This document shows, one piece after another, positions 53,801-64,000 of a DNA stretch of 64,000 nucleotides; position 1 is the stretch's first letter, and each line of letters opens with the position of its first letter. The position numbers and the translations under genes are program-made. The notes under the pieces were generated by a model. That model did no database searches and had not been told where the DNA came from. It saw nothing but the letters and a program-made list of their open reading frames with translations. Source of the stretch: Strigamia acuminata (taxonomy: Eukaryota > Arthropoda > Chilopoda > Geophilomorpha > Linotaeniidae); assembly GCA_949358305.1 (NCBI GenBank), contig OX442314.1, positions 22,129,060 to 22,193,059 of the forward strand. Direction: 5' to 3'.

Positions 53801-54877
53801 GCGTTATTAGCGTGCCTAACTAATTACACTACTTTATTTTTATGTTGAGACTCAAGAGGTCCAGCTGCGAACTTGCCATTGATTATACAAGGTTCGAACG
53901 TATTGCACTTGAATCAACACGAGTAAAAACCTTGATAACAGTTGGCATAGATTCATGAGCAATAAGAAATTTTAATTAGGCCAAATAGATGTGTTTTGAG
54001 AATGTTTTTGAGAATTAATTCATTTTGAATAAACAAACAACAGTTTTTCGACCTCATTATCGGCTAATGAATTGCAGACTTTAATAGTCTGGTAAATGGC
54101 CAGGCCAGTGTTAGGTCAAGAAGTCTAATACTTTGGGCTTTGGACCTTTTTCTTGGGAAAAGCAAAATTGTTTTCTCGATTTTATTGCATAACCAATTGA
54201 AAAGGAAAATCCACAGGAAAACACACATTAGATTCTTAATTATTATCTTATCTCCGTTTAATATCTTTTCTATAGTACAACAGTCAACGGAACACAGTGT
54301 AGAATAAGAAAATCCGTAATTATACTTAATTTTAGACACCCAAAAGTGTTAATACATTTATTTTTCCGGACGAATTTTTCTTTTGATTATTTGTCACATG
54401 GAATGATCAACTTCCATAATTACGCCTACTTCAGTATCTCAATGGATGGAATTACATTGAACGACTTGAGCTGGCTTGTTGTAGATGTCTGTTTAATCAT
54501 TACTCACATCCTTCGCTTTTTGGTTCACCGCCTTTTATTTGAATTTAACTTCCTTTCATTTACTCTCTTTCTTTACTTTATTTCGACTTTCTTATTTTTT
54601 AAATTTTTTTTTATACTTTTTTATTATTTTCAATTTATATTGTTTTGCTTCAAGCACAGACGTGTGATCCATCATTTGTAAATTGGTGAAAAGTTGAATT
54701 GAAACTTTTTTATTTTTTTCCAACTGTTTTTGTTGATAATTGGGTCTTCTAAACCAATCAAACTAGTTGGGTGCCTGCCAGTCTACGCGGCACATCCCGT
54801 AGAAACATGCCCTTTTTGATTTCCTTTCTACATGTTGTGCGGATATTAATCCCTTTTTCTCTATCAACAGGTTCAAC
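50849..54877. other. Intergenic region and probable 5' leader of the EAAT gene
   Basis: No protein-coding gene is visible in these 4 kb. Most is AT-rich. A GC-richer block at about 52430-52790 ends close to good donor sites (CAG before GTAGTG at 52788, and GTAAGTAAAT near 52830), while a good acceptor (CTATCAACAG) lies 7 nt before the EAAT start codon. The simplest reading is an untranslated EAAT exon near 52.5-52.8 kb and a 2-kb leader intron. Transcription start and exon limits are inferred. Confidence 0.45.
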
Positions 54878-57754
54878 ATGGCTGACACTAACTACGAAGT
54901 GAAAGAAACCATGCTGCCGCCAAGAAAACCCGTAGAAATGATAGAAGCGCCGCAACCTAGACAACCCACATCCATTTTCGCTCGCTTAAAAGCTCATCCC
55001 GTAAAAACACGACTTTTCAAATTCACATTCACATTCCCTTTCACATTTATCGTAATTCTGATTGGAAAAAATGTCTTAAAAAATGAAATAAATGAACAAA
55101 TTAGTAGAATTGACATTTATCTTCTCTTCAGGCATTAAATATTGTGTAACGAGATTTATAGTCACTTAAAAGTTAGATGTTGTAGTTGGAGATACTGATA
55201 GTGGAGATTAGCGGGGATCTATAAATGATGGCAGCTATAAATATTTTTCTGTGTCTTCCATCTTAAGCAGAGTGCAGCTTGATATTTTTAGATTATCATC
55301 CATACCATTCTATTTTATCTATGTCAATACGTGTTAGTGACATTTTAGGGGTTTATAAAACCTGTGTTTAGCTTTTGTCAAATGTGGCCAATTTATGGTC
55401 AGTGTTATTGGAAGGGAACCAAATAGACAAGCTCAGTGATCTGATCCACACAACAAATCATCCTAAAAATTGATTTTTTTTTTTTTAAATAAGTAAGAAT
55501 TAAATGTGAAATGGAATAAAATAAAATAAATTCACAGATTATTCTGTATTTTCTGAAAATAATTCTGCAATTATTTAATCGTGGTACTTGTTTGTTTTTT
55601 TGTAGGTTATGATATGGTTTGGAGATAATTTATTACTTGTCTTAACGATTCTTGGAGTATTACTGGGCTTCGTCATAGGATTTCTAGCAAGAATCGATGC
55701 AGATTTGCCTTTTCCACCCGATACAGTCATGTTGGTGTCTTTCCCCGGTGAAATTATGATGAGAGCACTTAAAATGCTTATTCTACCTTTAATTACATCA
55801 TCTTTAATTACAGGTAAACAGTTTGTAAGCGCTCTAATAAATCACCAACACGTAACTTGACGTAACTCAAATATTTGCATGTACTACAGCCAAGAGATCT
55901 GGACATTGTAATTTATTATTAAAATTAAACTCCTTAATTTTCAATGGCGGATTTTTAGGTTTGCTTAGGAGTAAAAATCATGTCAAGTTATTCTCGGGGT
56001 AATTAATTCTTTATATAAAATATAGAGTATGAAAGTTAAAAACGAGTTTTATTCGAGTTCTGCGAAGTCGCTATTCTTAGTACCATAATAAAAATATCCA
56101 CAAGCTACTGCTATTTTTTGTATTAACGATATTGAAAAATGGCGACAAATAAATAGCAACTAAAATGTATAATTTATTCCAGGATTAGCACAACTTGACC
56201 CAAGATCTAGCGGCCGAATGGGTTCGCTAGCCTTCGCTTATTACATGATAACAACAGTCATGGCAGCTATATTAGGTATTGGTCTTGTCGTTGCAATTCA
56301 TCCTGGTCATCCAGAGCTTTCAAGAAATATGACAGGAACAACTGATTCCGAGGAAGTGGTTGACACATTGGAGTCAATTTTAGACATCATCAGGTAGACG
56401 TTAGGGACATCCCAATAAATGTTTTTTCCTTCACATACTGTTTATTCTGCTAGAAATATGTTACCAGAAAACTTAATTCAAGCTTGCATTCAAACTGGGA
56501 CGACCAAAACGATGACTGTGAATCTTACGGATGGAGGTTCTGAAGTGGTGAAAAAATTTATGTATCAAGATGGAACGAACATAATGGGTACGGTATGCAA
56601 TGGATTTATTTTTTGTGCATCATTATTTAATATCTAGTTATTATATTCTAGGGTTAATTGTATTCTGCATTGCATTCGGTATCATTTGTGGTCAGATGGG
56701 AGACCAAGGACGATTGATGGTGGAATTTTTCGTCGGTTTAAACGAAGTCATCATGAGAATTGTGCACATTGTAATGTGGTACTCGCCAATTGGCATCATG
56801 TTTCTCATCATAGGCAAGATTATGTCTATCAAACATATGGGAGAAACAGCTGGACTACTAGGGATGTACATGGTTACGGTCGTAACCGGTCTACTAATAC
56901 ATGGATTAATAACGTTACCACTTATATTTTTCTTAATTACGCGGAAAAATCCTGCAAAATTCTTTTACGGAATGCTTTACGCTTGGATCACTGCTCTAGG
57001 TACTGCTTCGAGGTAAATTTAATGAAATAAAAAGATAAATTTAAGTACAGTGGCGTAATTACGAGTAATTTTTACAATTTTAGTACTGCCGCTTTGCCAA
57101 TTACGTTTCAATGTTTGGAAGAAAATAACAAAATTGACAAAAGAGTTACGCGCTTCGTCTTACCGGTTGGTGCTACCATAAACATGGATGGTACGGCGTT
57201 ATACGAAGCTGTTGCTTCCATATTTATTGCCCAAATGGAGGGAATTAACCTTGAGATTGGACAGTTAATTACAGTGAGGTAAAGATATTGATTTTCTTGA
57301 GGTTTTCTACGTTTTAACTAATGTTTGAATTGATATTTTTAGTTTAACTGCCACATTAGCTAGTGTGGGGGCAGCTAGTATACCCAGTGCAGCGCTCGTA
57401 ACTATGGTGCTTATTTTGCAAGCTCTTGGCTTGCCGACTACCAATATTACAATGTTATTTGCAGTAGATTGGTTGCTGTAAGTTGCCCAATTAAATAATT
57501 TTTTTTTTTAATTTTGATTTATTTGATTTGTTTTAAATAGTGATCGATTGCGGACATCGCTGAACGTGGTCGGAGACGGGTTTGGGGCCGGAATTGTTTA
57601 TCATTTATCAAAGAAAGATTTGGATAAATTAGACCGCGAATTGGCGGAACAGCAAGAAATTGAAGAAGAGCGTCGAATGAGTTTATTTGTCAAGCGCCAC
57701 AGTCTTGCGGCGGCTCAGCATCATGGCGATGGCAATGCCGAAACGCCAATTTAA
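54878..57754 (+). CDS. Excitatory amino acid transporter (SLC1 family)
   Basis: A sodium-coupled glutamate/aspartate transporter of the plasma membrane, mainly of glia and neurons, clearing transmitter with Na+, H+ and counter-transported K+. Eight coding exons: 54878-55000, 55606-55813, 56183-56393, 56454-56587, 56652-57012, 57084-57278, 57343-57477, 57541-57754, 526 residues. TM1 begins in exon 2 ([14 protein letters not shown]), then [18 protein letters not shown] (TM2). Between TM3 and TM4 lies a glycosylation-competent loop (NMTG, NLTD). HP1 carries GTASSTAALP (342-351), TM7 carries NMDGT (379-383), HP2 has [13 protein letters not shown], and TM8 has [19 protein letters not shown], whose Arg460 is the acidic-substrate determinant of EAATs. 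The tail is helical and charged. Length and motifs are complete, so it is predicted functional. Exon 1 was ended at 55000 because only that donor preserves the frame. Confidence 0.95.
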
Positions 57755-59691
57755 AATACAATTCATTTTGCTTGTGTATAAAGAGGGTGAAATAATTCAG
57801 ATGTGCATCTTGTGTATTTTTGCTTTTCCTGCCCCTAATTTCGATTTTTATTTTTTACCATTTCGCTGAATATCAATGAAAAATCATCCTATTTGCTGGG
57901 GCATCTCATGGACATCTCTGGAAATCTAATCTGGAATCATGTGGACTCAGTATTATGTGGGATTAATATATCGGGGGTGTTCGGAAACTGTTTTTCACTT
58001 CCGTTACCGTCATTACTCGGAAGATTTTGAAAAATCTTGCAACTCCCAAGTTGCCCATTCAGTATTCTGCATTTTTCATTGTTTTATCATTAATTTTTCA
58101 AGGTTCAGTTGTTGAAAATACAAATTGCGAAGTGAAAAACAGTTTTATCGATACCCCAATAGTTAAAATCTCAGTATAAATACAAAATGCTTTTGTATAC
58201 AATAAAGAATAAACTTTATTCTTGGATATTCTACAACAACTGCCAATATTTTGTAATATTACTTGTGTTGACTTGTAAACTGAGACTTGTAAATGCAGAC
58301 AGGCAGATCATCGAATTTGATGTATTTTGTTAAAGCAATTAGATTTTATTCAGATGTACTGTTGTACTTTTATAAAGACTTTACTTGTATAATGTTATTT
58401 TATGATATCTGTTTGAAACAATAGTATGATTGATGACTAACATCTCGAATAACCACATGTGAATTAATATTTCTTCAGGGATCTCTTAATTATAAAAGCT
58501 TTTGGATATAAACATGCACTTTGAAGTTCTAACTCATTACGGTTCATCATACGGACATAGCAAAATCAAGGTTTCTCAACAAAAACAACGAAATTACAAA
58601 AGAAAATAAATGAAATCAAACCTTTATTGAGACTTAAGATGTCAATGATTCAGTGATATTAAGAAGTCTGGAATTGGTGACAAACAAATTCCCATGACAC
58701 ATCCACAGGGAGTGGCCATTTCGCATAAATTAAAAACGACAATTTGAAAATTCACTGCATACACTACAATCTTTGAGTTTAACTGATTTTCTGCGATTTA
58801 TAGGGAATTTTATGCAAGGTTTACAGTAGATTTAATAGTTTTTTACTGGAGTGGATTTGCAGTGAATTTGATGAATTTGTAGTGGGTTTGAAGGCATTTG
58901 TTGTGGATTTGAAAGTTTTATATTTTTCACGAACAACAATTCACTCGGTACTCCAAAAAAAAGAAAATTAGGGGTCTTTTAGCCTAGAAATACGAGGCGA
59001 CGCAAAGAGGGATGCCACGAGCAGCCTTTTTTTCTTTTTTTCTTTTATTGCACCATCCCTAGATCTACAACAAAGTCATTAACAACCGAGTTTGATTTTA
59101 TTTTGACACTTTGATTTTGTTCGTTTTTGTTTTTCTAGACAAAATTATTTTTAAAATAAAAAAAACAATTTTTTTGCTCGTTATTTATTTTCGGTATCCT
59201 ATTTCCACAATTCAAAATCAGCGCCCAAACAAAGCGTATGTTGCCGCTCCAAATTAGCACTGTGGGGCAGCTACAGAAGCAACCGAAACCCCAAACTAAC
59301 GCGCCATCTATCAAACAAACAAACCGAATTTAATATTAACATTTACACAAAATCCACCAACCCAAAATAAATAACAAATATTTTAAAACCCACTCCAGCA
59401 AAAAAGCACACAAATGTCGGCACATAAGCGTCATACATATTCCTAGTTTATCATTCCACCACAACAAGTCGCTAACCTCAATTTTAGTCAGCCATCGCAT
59501 CGTTCATTCCCTTCCCTTTCATTCCCCATTAACTAGCTATTTGGAACCGATTCTCTTTTCCTCGTGGTGTGGCATAGACCAAACGGTATGCTAAATGAAC
59601 TTATTTAAGCACCCGCGTGTCATGTAGGACTTAAACCGGCCTTGAAAAGTGCGAACATTTCTGCTATCGAGTCATCAGCCGCAGTACCGTA
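57755..59691. other. EAAT 3' UTR and promoter side of the MYPT gene
   Basis: AATAAA signals at 58201-58206 and 58208-58213 probably end the EAAT transcript. The interval to 59.69 kb has no open frame worth calling. From about 59.2 kb it becomes less AT-rich and runs into the MYPT start, so promoter and leader are expected here. Confidence 0.5.
58201..58206 (+). terminator. AATAAA poly(A) signal, EAAT gene
   Basis: The first of two near-adjacent canonical hexamers (the second at 58208), about 450 nt after the stop. Confidence 0.45.
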
Positions 59692-62600
59692 ATGGATTTG
59701 ACTTCGTCTCTAATGGAAGCCCTTTCGGGGACGGCCAAATTTAAACGTATCGAGCAACTGAAACGATGGGAAGAATCGGAAACGAACAAAGAATGCACTC
59801 AGCTGAAGGAACGGTCGAGGAAAATCAATTTCAGCGACGGATGCGTGTTTTTAGCCGCTTGTGCTGCCGGAGACAGGGACGAAGTGGAGCGGCTAATTGC
59901 AAAGGGTGCCGACATCAACACGGCAAACGTGGATGGGCTCACCGCCCTGCATCAGGTAAATTTCATAGTAAAGACTTGAAGTGTGGGTGCAATTTTTGTG
60001 GATGAGGTTTAAATAGATTGTCGCTCATACGAGGCGATTGCACGGTTTAAATGCGGGGAGCGGCAGACAAAATGGCTGCGATCGTGTGCTAAAGAAAAGA
60101 AGTGAATTTTTATGTTTCCTGCATCTTTTCCTTCCCGGTTTTGGAAAAGAATTAGGTTAAGAGGTGGTGATTAAAAGGGTTGAAAGGGTTGCTTGTGGTT
60201 TTGACCGATCGGATGTGTTTATTTTATATTTTTTTGGAAATTATTTTTTGGATGATTATTATTATTATTATTATTATTATTATTTTTTTAATAGAAATTT
60301 TGCATTTGTCAATATTGTTGTGGGTATTAATCATGCGCGATTTCCGGTTGCATAATGATGCATTGATTTGTGTTAATAATTCATGTTTGGAGTCCTTTGT
60401 TCGGAATTTTATTTTATTTTATAATTTTTGTTTTAGTTGGGACTAAATTTCCATGACCCTAATGAGGTGCTACACGCGCAGATTTGGCGCCATTTTTTTT
60501 TTTTTTTAAATGGGGAAGAGGACTAGATTTCCCAAAAATTGTTCGTGCAAATTGTATTTTAAGCATCGATGTGTAAAATGGTTAAATAATAGTGAAAATT
60601 AAGTGGTTAAACTGTGGGAAATTTGAGTCATGAATTTTCTCTGTGTCCTGGAAAATGAAATAAGAGTTACAAAATGTGTCTGTACGCGAGTCTAGACAGA
60701 AATTTGGGTTATGTAAGGGCAAAAATGCGCAGAAATTTGAAATATCTTTTTAAGTTTTCAACATATGGTGTTGTGAGCAATCACTTTGGAAAGAATAATC
60801 ATCTAAAAATAAACTTAAGACGCGTCTATTTAGCGCGCTAGGATTTTCTCAGCGATTAAATATCAAAAGAATCGTCTGTTATGTAAATTTAAAATTTAAA
60901 AAAATAAATAAAAACTAAATTTAAAAAAATGATGTAAAATAAACAAATAAATTTCTTTTACCCCAGAAAAATGTAATGTTTTTGTTTACCTATTATAGAC
61001 CTGAGTGAAAAATGAGGGACAAATTAGTGCTAGAATTTATACACAGGGTCAATGACTAGGGCCTAATTTAGACCACGAGGTTCATATTTATACTTGAAGT
61101 GGCTTTTTCTTTTTAGGGGTACAGAAATAGTTATTAAAGGGATTTTTATTTTTTATTTTTTTATTTTAAATAATAATTATGCTTATGTGAGATCATTCTG
61201 GATTATGGCCAAACATTTCTCGTTAAATTAGTGGTGTGTGAAAGTGTATTTTTTACGATTAGAGATGACAGTGAAGGGAAATCCCTTGTGAAACAACATT
61301 GGGAATCTGTATGATCTTGGATAGTATTGAATTTATAAACAAAAATATGAGGCCTTGGATGTTTTCCTCGCTTGATCCAAGGCGAAATTTTTGTTTACAT
61401 TTTTATAATTTTTCATTTTTTAATGTTTGTTTGTTTGTTTGTATATCTATTTATTATTAATTATGAAAAATGGGGAGATTTTAGTGGGAATTTAGTCTCG
61501 TAAAAGAGATTTTTTGTTTTTTTTTGTTGGGCGACGGTGTTCGTGTTGTCATGCCGCTGTCGGTCGACTCGCTGCGGCCGCCATATTGAAATTCCGTCGA
61601 AAAATAAAATTCATGGTTTTGTTATTTTTTTGAAAAAAGGAAAATTTAAAACAGTAAAAATTGACTCGATTACCACGTAGTGGAATGCAGAATTTTTTCT
61701 ACATCCCTTTTTTTTTTGGTTTAAATAAGCTTTAACGATACATTTTGTCACAAGTTCATAATAAGGTCAAGTCATGGCGAAACAAGGATACAAAAATAAC
61801 CCTTTTATTCTTTTTTTTTATATATATATAAACTAAAACTGCGCAAAATGTAATTAACCACTCCAAACAAAACAAATCATCATGTAAACTGTTCTCATAA
61901 AAAAATACAACATTCTTGAATCCACTTATAATAATAACTTGAATAAATTCGAGTTTTCAATTGAAATCACCTGCTGATGCTATTTGTGACATCATGGCAA
62001 AGCATTTGATTTAATTCACTTTTAATTATATTTTTTTTAACCTTATTAAAGTCAAGGCACAGCTGTATTTTTATTTTTTTTTTCTTTATAAAACATCATC
62101 TCACACCATCTGGGTACTCACACTGTTCTTTTGTTCCAAGTTAAAGATACACTGGCCAAGTTTTCCTTTGCCAATTCTTCCTCTAATTTCTATCTTCTAC
62201 ATCTTCGTTTGGCAACGGATATTTACATGACATTTTTCCCCTCGTAAAGATAGTTATAACAAGTTATTTTTCTTTATTTATATTTTTAATTTTATGTTAT
62301 TTTAATTATTTTATCATTTTTTCAGGTTAAAAAATAAAATTATTTTAAATTTTTCCAATTTTTATGCTCATAAAACATGTTTGAATGAGGCGTACATCTG
62401 CTCGGTTGTGTTGTAATTTGTAATCCACACACCAGACATTATTCTTTTTACTTCCTGGTCGCATGATAAAATTAATTTTAAAGTTATATTTGGATTCTCC
62501 ATTTTTTTATGTGCACCTTTTTGGGGGCCTTGAATTTAGACCGGCTAAGTAAAGCTGATTACAGTTTCAGGTCTCCTGTGGGCCGATTTAGCACCCAAGC

Positions 62601-63829
62601 TTAGTACTACAGCTCGAGCTGCTATTTTTTTTTTTTTACATTTAAATAAATAATTATATATTTTTCTCTTTTTTTGATAAAATTTCAGTCTTGCATTGAT
62701 GATAATTTAGAGATGGTGGAGTTTTTAGTTGAAAACGGAGCTGATATTAATTGCGGTGATAATGAGGGCTGGACACCGCTTCATGCCACAGCATCGTGTG
62801 GTTTTTTAAGTATTGCGAGGCGAGTAGATAAAATTGAGGGAATATATTGTTTTTTTTTTTGTTAAATGGGTTGTTTTTATTAGGTATTTGATTGAACACC
62901 GTGCAAATGTTGCTGCGGTGAACAACGACGGGGAGTTGCCCATAGACATCGCGGAATCCGATGAAATGGAGGAATTGTTACAAGAGGAAATCAATAAACA
63001 AGGTTTAAATTTAAAATAAAAATAAAATGAAATTGATTATTAATTTTTGTTTGATTTAATTGCAGAAATTGACTGCGAAACTGCGCGGACTGAAGAAGAG
63101 AGACTCATGTTGGAAGATGCTAATCAGTGGCTCAATTCTGGCACATTTTTAGATAGACCTCATCCTAAAACAGGTGCTACAGCACTACACGTAGCAGCTG
63201 CAAAGGGCTATATTAAGGTTATGAGGTGCGTGGAGTTTGTTTATTTACCGAGTTCAAATTAGTGGAGATGGGATTTTTTTTTCTCTTTTTTTTTTCCTCT
63301 CTCTTTTCTTTTAATAGTTTCTGGATTTGTTTTACAGTGCCTTATTACAAAGTGGTGCCGATTTGAATTTTCAAGATATGGACGGCTGGACGGCACTTCA
63401 TGCAGCTGCACACTGGGGGCAAAAGGAAGCGTGTGAAATGCTCGTAGAGCATGGTGCTGAAACGGACATTAAAAATGCTGTGGTACAGATAAACCAAGAA
63501 GCTTTTACCATATCATTTCAGCTGATTTTTTAATGACAACATCTTGAAAAATCAGTTGAAGAATTGTTATGTCAAATTTTAACCGAAATAAGTCACGTTT
63601 TAATGGGATTATATTTTTATTGATTATTTTTTTTTTTTATAATTTTAAAATTATTAAATACGTTTTGTTTTAATTTTTTCAATGACACTTGCGGTCAATC
63701 AATCAAGTTTTAATGAACGCGTCAGTAATTAGTTGATTCAATTAATTTTTTCAGGGTCAGACGGCCACTGACATAGCGGAGCCGGAGATGGCGAAACTAT
63801 TAGAAGAGATGAGGAAGAAACAAGCCTCA
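59692..63829 (+). CDS. Mbs: Myosin phosphatase targeting subunit (MYPT/PPP1R12-like), 5' part
   Basis: The regulatory subunit that docks PP1 and targets it to myosin light chain. Six exons are in the window (59692-59955, 62689-62819, 62884-63002, 63066-63225, 63338-63482, 63755-63829), giving 298 residues. The rest lies to the right of the window. The N-terminus has EQLKRWEESET and the PP1-docking RVxF-type motif KINF, followed by FSDGCVFLAACAAGD as in MYPT1. Ankyrin repeats follow: GADINTANVDGLTALHQ, GADINCGDNEGWTPLHATASCG, HRANVAAVNNDGELPIDIAES, then QWLNSG, TALHVAAAKGY and GADLNFQDMDGWTALHAAAHWG. Intron 1 is 2.7 kb. Intron 2 uses a GC donor. If the last donor (63830) is not used, the frame ends at TAA 63848-63850, giving an ankyrin-only short form. 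Drosophila has one such gene, called Mbs. Which PPP1R12 type this is cannot be told from the N-terminus. Confidence 0.93.
60255..60284. repeat. (TTA)n microsatellite in MYPT intron 1
   Basis: About ten tandem TTA/ATT units directly visible. Confidence 0.9.
61577..61587 (-). promoter_or_regulatory. YY1/Pho-type motif in a GC-rich island of MYPT intron 1
   Basis: On the minus strand the sequence reads AATATGGCGGC, an exact match to the YY1 consensus AANATGGCGGC. It sits in a roughly 70-bp GC-rich island (about 61530-61600) inside an otherwise AT-rich intron. It could mark an alternative promoter or enhancer of MYPT; function is inferred. Confidence 0.3.
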
Positions 63830-64000
63830 GTGAGTAGTAGTGGACACTAAAGAAAAAAAAATATTGGGCAACTTTAGGACACTCTTTGTTCGTTCATTTA
63901 TTTGGAAAAATGTATATAGTTTTGTGATCATCTCTGTTGAGCTATTTTAACTCCCAGTTTATTGTCACACAAAGTTCGATTTGTTTTGTAAATATGTTGA

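Noticed and set aside
53651-54681. Phe/Leu-rich open frames at 53.65-54.68 kb
   Set aside because: Driven by poly-T tracts; hydrophobicity is an artefact of TTT and TTA codons.
60164-60446. Open frames in MYPT intron 1 over the TTA microsatellite
   Set aside because: Simple-repeat translation (poly-Tyr/poly-Ile) without any coding signal.

Overview
This is an AT-rich, intron-rich animal nuclear sequence. Most introns are short (50-80 bp, GT-AG) and there are a few long first or internal introns. The gene families present are a Ptp10D-type receptor phosphatase, cyclin D, ARV1, ABCC transporters, a SLC1 glutamate transporter and MYPT. Together with the Ptp10D-type C-terminus (EGIAESGM) they point to a protostome, most likely an arthropod. 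I cannot name the species. There are no prokaryotic features, CRISPR arrays, recognisable rRNA/tRNA genes or intact transposase or reverse-transcriptase genes. All gene models below were built by hand from splice signals and reading-frame continuity.

Layout, left to right: (1) 1-6.65 kb, AT-rich intergenic DNA. (2) Cyclin D (+, five coding exons, 7.06-18.42 kb) behind a GC-richer promoter with an NRF1-type palindrome and an E-box. (3) ARV1 (+, single coding exon, 21.70-22.39 kb). (4) A MANSC1-like type I membrane protein (+, 22.89-24.14 kb). (5) A 26-exon Ptp10D-like receptor tyrosine phosphatase (+, 25.02-33.74 kb), with a possible alternative C-terminal tail. (6) A divergent full-length ABCC transporter (-, 39.91-34.14 kb), convergent with the phosphatase. 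Its ATP-binding motifs are degenerate in both nucleotide-binding domains although the frame is intact. (7) A decayed run of LDL-receptor class A exons (40.15-40.66 kb). (8) A second ABCC transporter (+, 41.07-48.05 kb), head-to-head with the first, with canonical NBD motifs and seven exon lengths in common with it. (9) A 600-residue proline-rich, probably nuclear protein I do not recognise (+, 48.88-50.85 kb). (10) An SLC1/EAAT glutamate transporter (+, 54.88-57.75 kb). (11) The 5' part of a myosin phosphatase targeting subunit, MYPT (+, 59.69 kb to beyond the window).

The genes are a mix of housekeeping and signalling functions without an evident shared pathway. The clearest functional unit is the inverted ABCC pair: one ordinary transporter and one apparent pseudo-ATPase transporter, separated by about 1.15 kb that must hold both promoters. 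This pair is the most unusual biology in the window.
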